In this document: positions 58,591 to 64,000 of the stretch, piece after piece
Position numbering within the stretch: position 1 is the first letter of the stretch
Layout of the letters: each line of letters opens with the position of its first letter
Translations under genes and position numbers: made by a program
The notes under the pieces: model-generated
What the model saw: only the letters and a program-made list of their open reading frames with translations
Told to the model about the DNA's origin: nothing
Database searches by the model: none
Assembly (NCBI RefSeq): GCF_014651055.1
Contig: NZ_BMWD01000001.1
Span: 668,635 to 732,634 of the forward strand
Length of the DNA: 64,000 bases
From: Streptomyces fructofermentans
GTDB taxonomy: Bacteria; Actinomycetota; Actinomycetes; Streptomycetales; Streptomycetaceae
Direction of reading: 5' to 3'

Positions 58591-59100
58591 GTGCCGAAGC
58601 CGCTCAGTCTTGCCTTCGATCCCATCGCCCGTGCCGACGAGCACTGGAAGCAGCGCTGGGGGTCCGTGCCCTCCATGGCCGCGATCACCTCGATCATGCG
58701 CGCCCACCAGATCCTGCTCGCGGAGGTCGACGCGGTCGTCAAGCCGTACGAGCTGACCTTCGCGCGTTACGAGGCCCTGGTGCTGCTCACCTTCTCCAAG
58801 GCGGGCGAGCTGCCCATGTCCAAGATCGGTGAGCGCCTGATGGTCCACCCGACCTCGGTGACGAACACGGTGGACCGGCTCGTGCGGTCCGGGCTCGTCG
58901 ACAAGCGCCCCAACCCCAACGACGGGCGCGGCACGCTCGCCTCCATCACCGACAAGGGCCGCGAGGCGTGCGACGCCGCCACGCGCGACCTGATGGCGAT
59001 GGACTTCGGACTCGGCGCCTACGACGCCGAGGAGTGCCGGGAGATCTTCGCCATGCTGCGGCCGCTGCGGGTGGCGGCGAACGACTTCGACGCGGAGTAG
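58591..59100 (+). CDS. MarR-family transcriptional regulator
   Basis: This 169-residue regulator has a winged helix (MSKIGERLMVHPTSVTNTVD, wing DGRGTLASIT). The GTG start lies 10 bases after the MFS stop, so it may be co-transcribed. The short palindrome before icmA, 560 bases downstream, is a possible target. A ten-base inverted repeat GCCGGTCCGG/CCGGACCGGC (59101-59110, 59171-59180) follows the stop. Confidence 0.88.
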   Translation: MPKPLSLAFDPIARADEHWKQRWGSVPSMAAITSIMRAHQILLAEVDAVVKPYELTFARYEALVLLTFSKAGELPMSKIGERLMVHPTSVTNTVDRLVRSGLVDKRPNPNDGRGTLASITDKGREACDAATRDLMAMDFGLGAYDAEECREIFAMLRPLRVAANDFDAE

Positions 59101-59196
59101 GCCGGTCCGGCGAGGAGCCGGCGGGCCGCCGCGGGGCGGGGCGACGGGGCCGGGGCGCCGGAAGATCGCCCCGGACCGGCGGATACGCTCGGTGCC

Positions 59197-59535
59197 ATGA
59201 AAAAGAGCGTGCTGACCCGCTACCGCGTCATGGCCTTCGTCACCGGTGTCCTGCTGGTCCTGCTGACCCTCGGCGTGATCGCCAAGTACCTCACGGACCT
59301 CGACGGCGCCGCCGACTTCACGCGCGTCGTCGGCATCGCGCACGGCTGGCTGTACGTCCTCTACCTGGTCTTCGCCTTCGACCTGGGCTCCAAGGCGAAG
59401 TGGCCGGTCGGCAAGCAGGTGTGGGTGCTGCTCGCGGGCACGATCCCCACGGCCGCCTTCTTCGTGGAGCGCAAGGTCACCCGGGAGCTGGAGGCCGGGG
59501 TCGTGGACGGCCCCGCCGCCGTGGCCAAGGCCTGA
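59197..59535 (+). CDS. DUF3817 membrane protein (second copy)
   Basis: This 112-residue protein has three predicted membrane segments (RVMAFVTGVLLVLLTLGVIA, then VVGIAHGWLYVLYLVFAFDL). It is related to the protein at 50012-50356. Function is unknown. A short 9-base repeat (CGACCGCGG variants) follows its stop. Confidence 0.85.
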   Translation: MKKSVLTRYRVMAFVTGVLLVLLTLGVIAKYLTDLDGAADFTRVVGIAHGWLYVLYLVFAFDLGSKAKWPVGKQVWVLLAGTIPTAAFFVERKVTRELEAGVVDGPAAVAKA

Positions 59536-59662
59536 CGCACGGCGACCGCGGCGACCGCGGCGTCCGCGGCGTCCATCGGGACCGCGGCGTCCCTGCCGTC
59601 CCCCGCGCGCACGACGGCGCCGATACCGCCACGGGAGTGATCCGTGGCGGTCTCCCATCGAC

Positions 59663-59686
59663 ATTTACTAGGACGTCCTAGTAAAT
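59663..59686. promoter_or_regulatory. Perfect 24-bp palindrome in the icmA promoter
   Basis: The half-site ATTTACTAGGAC is followed directly by its exact complement, with no spacer. It ends 8 bases before the icmA ATG, so it covers the promoter or ribosome site. The position and symmetry fit a dimeric TetR- or MarR-type repressor. Confidence 0.8.
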
Positions 59687-59694
59687 TCGACGGC

Positions 59695-61395
59695 ATGGAC
59701 GCAGAAGCCATCGAGGAAGGCCGCCGACGCTGGCAGGCCCGCTACGACGCCTCGCGCAAGCGCGAGGCCGATTTCACCACGCTCTCCGGTGACCCCGTGG
59801 AGCCGGTGTACGGGCCCCGGCCCGGGGACGCGTACGAGGGGTTCGAGCGCATCGGCTGGCCCGGCGAGTACCCCTACACGCGCGGGCTCCACGCCACGGG
59901 CTACCGGGGGCGGACGTGGACCATCCGGCAGTTCGCCGGCTTCGGCAACGCCGAGCAGACCAACGAGCGCTACAAGACGATCCTCGCCAACGGCGGCGGC
60001 GGGCTCTCCGTGGCGTTCGACATGCCGACGCTGATGGGGCGCGACTCCGACGACCCGCGCGCGCTGGGCGAGGTCGGGCACTGCGGGGTCGCCATCGACT
60101 CCGCCGCCGACATGGAGGTCCTGTTCCAGGACATCCCGCTGGGCGACGTGACCACGTCCATGACGATCAGCGGCCCGGCCGTCCCGGTCTTCTGCATGTA
60201 CCTGGTCGCCGCGGAGCGGCAGGGCGTCGACCCGGCCGCGCTCAACGGCACGCTCCAGACGGACATCTTCAAGGAGTACATCGCCCAGAAGGAGTGGCTC
60301 TTCCAGCCCGAGCCGCACCTGCGCCTCATCGGCGACCTGATGGAGCACTGCGCGACCGGCATCCCCGCGTACAAGCCCCTCTCGGTGTCCGGCTACCACA
60401 TCCGCGAGGCCGGCTCGACGGCCGCGCAGGAGCTGGCGTACACGCTGGCCGACGGGTTCGGCTACGTGGAACTCGGCATGTCCCGCGGCCTGGACGTGGA
60501 TGTCTTCGCCCCCGGCCTCTCCTTCTTCTTCGACGCGCACCTCGACTTCTTCGAGGAGATCGCCAAGTTCCGCGCGGCGCGCAGGATCTGGGCCCGCTGG
60601 ATGCGCGACGTGTACGGCGCCCGGACGGACAAGGCGCAGTGGCTGCGCTTCCACACGCAGACCGCGGGCGTCTCGCTGACCGCCCAGCAGCCGTACAACA
60701 ACGTCGTACGGACCGCGGTCGAGGCGCTCGCCGCGGTGCTCGGCGGGACCAACTCGCTGCACACCAACGCCCTGGACGAGACCCTCGCGCTGCCGTCGGA
60801 GCAGGCGGCGGAGATCGCCCTGCGCACGCAGCAGGTGCTGATGGAGGAGATCGGCGTCGTCAACGTGGCCGACCCGCTGGGCGGTTCCTGGTACGTCGAG
60901 CAGCTCACGGACCGGATCGAGGCCGACGCGGAGCGGATCTTCGAGCAGATCAAGGAGCGCGGGCTGCGGGCGCACCCCGACGGTGTGCACCCCATCGGGC
61001 CGATCACCTCGGGCATCCTGCGCGGGATCGAGGACGGCTGGTTCACCGGGGAGATCGCCGAGTCCGCGTTCCAGTACCAGCAGGCCCTGGAGAAGGGCGA
61101 CAAGCGGGTCGTGGGCGTCAACGTCCACCACGGCTCCGTCACCGGGGACCTGGAGATCCTGCGGGTCAGCCACGAGGTCGAGCGGGAGCAGGTGCGCTCG
61201 CTCGGCGAACGCAGGACGGCCCGCGACGACGCGGCGGTGACGAGCGCGCTGGCCGCGATGCTCGCGGCCGCGCGCGACGGCTCGAACATGATCGGCCCGA
61301 TGCTGGACGCGGTGCGGGCCGAGGCGACCCTGGGCGAGATCTGCGGCGTGCTGCGGGACGAGTGGGGGGTGTACACGGAGCCGGCCGGCTTCTAG
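59695..61395 (+). CDS. icmA: Isobutyryl-CoA mutase large subunit IcmA
   Basis: This 566-residue TIM-barrel subunit rearranges isobutyryl-CoA and n-butyryl-CoA with adenosylcobalamin. It lacks the C-terminal B12 domain, which is in the separate small subunit IcmB (not in this window). Two residues separate it from methylmalonyl-CoA mutase: F80 (TIRQFAGF, Tyr in MCM) and Q198 (KEYIAQKEW, Arg in MCM); both match isobutyryl-CoA mutase. Length is exactly that of known IcmA. No good ribosome binding site is seen; the start is at the end of the palindrome, so a leaderless or very short-leader mRNA is possible. Confidence 0.95.
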   Translation: MDAEAIEEGRRRWQARYDASRKREADFTTLSGDPVEPVYGPRPGDAYEGFERIGWPGEYPYTRGLHATGYRGRTWTIRQFAGFGNAEQTNERYKTILANGGGGLSVAFDMPTLMGRDSDDPRALGEVGHCGVAIDSAADMEVLFQDIPLGDVTTSMTISGPAVPVFCMYLVAAERQGVDPAALNGTLQTDIFKEYIAQKEWLFQPEPHLRLIGDLMEHCATGIPAYKPLSVSGYHIREAGSTAAQELAYTLADGFGYVELGMSRGLDVDVFAPGLSFFFDAHLDFFEEIAKFRAARRIWARWMRDVYGARTDKAQWLRFHTQTAGVSLTAQQPYNNVVRTAVEALAAVLGGTNSLHTNALDETLALPSEQAAEIALRTQQVLMEEIGVVNVADPLGGSWYVEQLTDRIEADAERIFEQIKERGLRAHPDGVHPIGPITSGILRGIEDGWFTGEIAESAFQYQQALEKGDKRVVGVNVHHGSVTGDLEILRVSHEVEREQVRSLGERRTARDDAAVTSALAAMLAAARDGSNMIGPMLDAVRAEATLGEICGVLRDEWGVYTEPAGF

Positions 61396-61447
61396 GCCGC
61401 GCGGTCCGTGCCGCCCCCGTCCCGCCGCGGGCCACGGCCCCTGCGCG

Positions 61448-61508
61448 GAGCCCCGCCCGTGACGACCCCCGGGCGGGGCTCTCGCGCGTACGGGGGTCGT
61501 CACGGGCG
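61448..61508. terminator. Two overlapping hairpins after icmA
   Basis: Arms 61448-61459 and 61470-61481 pair over 12 bp; arms 61454-61471 and 61491-61508 pair over 18 bp. Both are perfect but share bases, so only one can form at a time. They lie between the converging icmA and TetR genes. Confidence 0.7.
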
Positions 61509-61666
61509 TGGTTGCGGGGCCTTCCCGTCCGGAGGGTTCCCCGCAGGGGTGCAGGAGGCCGCCGGGCCTTCCGTCCGGGAGGTTCCCCCGCAGGGCCCGT
61601 ACGGGGCCGCCCGGGCCTCCCCGGGGCGCGGCTCCGCGGGCTTCCGGCAGCGGCTCCCGACGCGGC

Positions 61667-62320
61667 TCACCCGGGGAGTTCGCCCGGGGGTCCGTTCTGG
61701 GCCGCCGCCGCTCCCGCGAGTCCGAGCAGCAGGACCCTGGTGAAGCCCCGGGCCCACTCGAGGTCCACCGGCTCCGCGCTCACCAGGGTGCGGTGCACCA
61801 CGGCGCCCGCCACCACGTCGAAGATCAGGTCCGCGGTACGGGCGGCCGACCCGGGGTCCTCCTCCGCGGGCAGCTCGCCGCGGGCCTGCGCGCGCGTGCG
61901 CCCCTCCAGGACGAGGCGCTTCTGCCGGTCGACGACGGACGCGCGGATGCGTTCCCGCAGCGCGTCGTCCCGCGTCGACTCGGCCAGCACGGCCATCAGC
62001 CCGCTCTTCGCCTCGGGCCGGGCCAGGATCGCGGCGAACTGGAGCACCACGCCCTCGATGTCGGCGGCCAGGCTGCCCCGGTCGGGCAGTTCCAGCTCGT
62101 CGAAGAGCGCCGCCACCGCGTCGACCACCAGTTCGTTCTTGCCCGCCCAGCGGCGGTAGAGGGTCGTCTTGGCCACCCCGGCGCGCGTCGCCACGTCCCC
62201 CAACGTGAGCTTGGACCAACCCAGTTCGACCAGGGCCGCCCGGGTCGCCGCCAGGATCGCCGCGTCGGCAGCGACGCTGCGGGGGCGTCCCGTACGGGGG
62301 GCGGAAGCGGGTCTGTGCAT
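61667..62320 (-). CDS. TetR family transcriptional regulator
   Basis: This 217-residue regulator has an N-terminal helix-turn-helix (AAILAATRAALVELGWSKLT, then DVATRAGVAKTTLYRRWAGK). It is divergent from the thioredoxin-TPR gene, with a 17-bp inverted repeat between. It converges on icmA. The ligand is unknown. Confidence 0.9.
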   Translation of the reverse strand: MHRPASAPRTGRPRSVAADAAILAATRAALVELGWSKLTLGDVATRAGVAKTTLYRRWAGKNELVVDAVAALFDELELPDRGSLAADIEGVVLQFAAILARPEAKSGLMAVLAESTRDDALRERIRASVVDRQKRLVLEGRTRAQARGELPAEEDPGSAARTADLIFDVVAGAVVHRTLVSAEPVDLEWARGFTRVLLLGLAGAAAAQNGPPGELPG

Positions 62321-62418
62321 GTCGGCGACCCTATCCGGGCGCACGGGCGGCGGCCTGGTGAGGGAGATCACCGGAAGTTCACCGGAGGAGGCCTCCCGCG
62401 ACCCCCGCCCGGGAGTTA

Positions 62419-62435
62419 CGCTACGACTCGTAGCG
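62419..62435. promoter_or_regulatory. 17-bp inverted repeat, probable TetR operator
   Basis: CGCTACGA (62419-62426) and TCGTAGCG (62428-62435) are perfect complements around one base. It is in the 252-base gap between the TetR gene and the thioredoxin-TPR gene, a form common for TetR-type sites. Confidence 0.6.
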
Positions 62436-62572
62436 AAAGCGTATGGGCGGGCACCGTGGAACGAGCGACAACCACGCGGGCGCCAGGTGGGGACCGGGCG
62501 CCGGGACGAACTGACGGGACCGGCTTTCACAACGCTTTTCACACAGGCGCGCGGAGGGGGGAGGATAGGCGC

Positions 62573-63553
62573 ATGCAGCCACGGAACATGTCCATGAGCG
62601 GAGTCGTCGACCTCGCCGCGGTGAAGGCGGCCCAGGAGGCCAAGGCGAAGGCGGAGCAGGCGCGCGCCGAAGCGGCGCGGAAGGGCGGCGGCGCCGTCGC
62701 CGCGGTGTCGCCCTCCGGCCTCGTCATCGACGCGGACGAAGCGGGTTTCGAGCGCGACGTCCTCCAGCGCTCCACCGAGGTGCCCGTCGTCATCGACTTC
62801 TGGGCCGAGTGGTGCGAGCCGTGCAAGCAGCTCAGCCCGCTCCTGGAGCGCCTCGCGGTCGAGTACAACGGCCGGTTCGTCCTCGCGAAGATCGATGTCG
62901 ACGCGAATCAGATGCTGATGCAGCAGTTCGGGGTCCAGGGGATCCCGGCGGTGTTCGCGGTGGTGGCCGGCCAGGCCCTGCCGCTCTTCCAGGGAGTCGC
63001 TCCCGAGGCGCAGATCCGGGACACCCTGGACCAGCTCGTGCAGGTCGCCGAGCAGCGCTTCGGCCTCACGGGCCTGACGGTCGACGGGAGCGCCGACGCC
63101 GAGGAGGGGCAGGCCGAGCCCCAGGTGCCGGCGGGCCCGTACGACGCGCTGCTCGAAGCCGCCGTGCAGGCGCTGGACGCGGGCGACCTGGGCGGTGCCG
63201 TGCAGGCGTACCGCAACGTGCTGAGCGACGACCCGGGCAACACGGAGGCCAAGCTTGGTCTCGGCCAGGCCGAGTTGCTCCAGCGGGTGCAGGGCGCCGA
63301 CCCGCAGCAGGTGCGCAAGGACGCCGCCGACCGACCCGGCGACGTGGCGGCGCAGATCGCCGCGGCCGACCTCGACCTGGTGGGCGGGCATGTCGAGGAC
63401 GCTTTCGGCCGGCTCGTGGACGCCGTGGCGCGCACCGCGGGCGACGACCGGGACGCGGCACGGGTGCGACTGCTGGAGCTCTTCGAGGTGGTCGGAGCGG
63501 ACGATCCGCGCGTGACGGCCGCACGCAGGGCCCTGGCCAGGGCCCTGTTCTGA
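62573..63553 (+). CDS. Thioredoxin-domain protein with TPR helices (YbbN/CnoX-like)
   Basis: This 326-residue protein has a charged Ala/Lys-rich N-terminus, a thioredoxin domain with C81-E-P-C84 (WAEWCEPCKQL) and C-terminal TPR-like helices (ALDAGDLGGAVQAYRNVLSD). YbbN-type proteins act as redox-linked helpers of chaperones. The EP centre differs from the usual GP of thioredoxin. The start follows GGAGG by 8 bases. Confidence 0.9.
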   Translation: MQPRNMSMSGVVDLAAVKAAQEAKAKAEQARAEAARKGGGAVAAVSPSGLVIDADEAGFERDVLQRSTEVPVVIDFWAEWCEPCKQLSPLLERLAVEYNGRFVLAKIDVDANQMLMQQFGVQGIPAVFAVVAGQALPLFQGVAPEAQIRDTLDQLVQVAEQRFGLTGLTVDGSADAEEGQAEPQVPAGPYDALLEAAVQALDAGDLGGAVQAYRNVLSDDPGNTEAKLGLGQAELLQRVQGADPQQVRKDAADRPGDVAAQIAAADLDLVGGHVEDAFGRLVDAVARTAGDDRDAARVRLLELFEVVGADDPRVTAARRALARALF

Positions 63554-63615
63554 CCAGTCGTTAAACGCCGGGGCCCGTGGTGCCCGGGTGAATAAATTGG
63601 CGACAGAGCGACTCT

Positions 63616-63653
63616 GCGGCCGCGCTTTACCAAATCTTGGTAAACGCGGCCGC
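63616..63653. terminator. Long hairpin after the thioredoxin-TPR gene
   Basis: GCGGCCGCG plus TTTACCAA (63616-63633, one bulged C) pairs with TTGGTAAA plus CGCGGCCGC (63637-63653) around a 3-base loop. It lies 62 bases after the stop codon. There is no T-run. Confidence 0.75.
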
Positions 63654-63782
63654 TGTTACTTGGAGTAAGTCGAGCGCGGTGATCTGTCGGATTCCGTCCA
63701 AAGTTCGATCACTTTGTCACCCGCCTTGGCGCCACCCTCAGTTGCCGGTCGATACCGGCGGGTCGTTGTTCGGTTATCCCCC

Positions 63783-63800
63783 CGTTACTAGCCAGTAACG
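63783..63800. promoter_or_regulatory. Inverted repeat near the window end
   Basis: CGTTACT (63783-63789) and AGTAACG (63794-63800) flank AGCC. A related TTACT-TGG-AGTAA lies at 63656-63668. Both may belong to the promoter of the next gene, beyond the window. From 63801 to 64000 I see no gene. Confidence 0.4.
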
Positions 63801-64000
63801 AACCCCCTTGTGCGGGCGGCCGGAATGCACCACGATCGGCGACGCTCGGTCCATTCCCCTCACCCGACAGCCAATCGGGTCAGCGGGTTGTGTGGGTCCC
63901 CACCGAGCAGGGACGGCGGCAGTGAAGCCGGCCCTTGGACAGGGGGGTCTTCGCCGCTCGGCGGAGCCTGTCCGGCAGGTTGTGCGTGAAGTGTTCAGGC

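Noticed and set aside
59695..61395. Methylmalonyl-CoA mutase large subunit
   Set aside because: F80 and Q198 are the isobutyryl-CoA mutase residues, and the C-terminal B12 domain is missing.

Overview
The window is a GC-rich (about 72% by eye) stretch of chromosomal core DNA from a Streptomyces or very close relative. The evidence is the codon use (almost every third position G or C, many GTG and some TTG starts) and the gene order: rpmE-prfA-prmC, a complete atpIBEFHAGDC operon, chiC-chiR-chiS, nucS, filP-scy, mce-thiolase-meaB, absC and icmA. From memory this order runs parallel to about SCO5358-SCO5419 of S. coelicolor; I could not check that by alignment. I saw no rRNA, tRNA, insertion sequence, prophage or CRISPR array.

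Layout. 1-7.1 kb: tail of an LCP wall-polymer ligase, then rpmE behind a sigma-R-type promoter, prfA with its methylase prmC, a 28-codon coupled mini-ORF, tsaC, a low-molecular-weight phosphatase-like protein lacking the catalytic cysteine, a divergent glyA and a WecA/MraY-like transferase. 7.4-15.3 kb: the F1Fo ATP synthase operon. 15.3-19.6 kb: a DUF2550 protein, then chitinase ChiC with its two-component system ChiS/ChiR and a promoter carrying two DasR-like boxes. 19.8-25.3 kb: a membrane protein, about 1.1 kb of repetitive non-coding DNA, a cobalamin adenosyltransferase, an ABC exporter with a divergent TetR regulator, and a 3-hydroxybutyryl-CoA dehydrogenase. 25.4-31.7 kb: a STAS protein, a large P-loop protein with a Ser/Pro-rich tail, the mismatch endonuclease NucS and small conserved actinobacterial proteins. 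31.8-40.9 kb: two paralogous ABC exporter pairs beside the coiled-coil cytoskeletal proteins FilP and Scy. 41-43.9 kb: methylmalonyl-CoA epimerase, thiolase and MeaB. 44-47.6 kb: a PepSY protein, a divergent two-component system and the MarR regulator AbsC. 47.7-50.7 kb: three tandem AIM24 proteins and two small proteins. 50.9-55.7 kb: a cslA-glxA-GH6 locus for a tip-associated beta-glucan. 56-63.6 kb: three regulators, an MFS exporter, isobutyryl-CoA mutase IcmA and a thioredoxin-TPR protein. The last 450 bases hold only a hairpin and inverted repeats.

How it fits together. There are three themes. (1) Translation and energy: termination factors, t6A synthesis, L31 and ATP synthase. (2) Hyphal growth and wall: LCP, WecA-like, FilP/Scy, CslA/GlxA/GH6 and secreted chitinase. 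(3) B12-dependent acyl-CoA metabolism: cobalamin adenosyltransferase, epimerase, thiolase, 3-hydroxybutyryl-CoA dehydrogenase, MeaB and IcmA, interconverting butyryl-, isobutyryl- and methylmalonyl-CoA, which feed polyketide precursors.

The most notable signals are a perfect 24-bp palindrome 8 bases before the icmA start, the Cys-to-Ser change in the phosphatase-like protein, several long perfect intergenic inverted repeats, and four separate blocks of tandem repeats in intergenic DNA.
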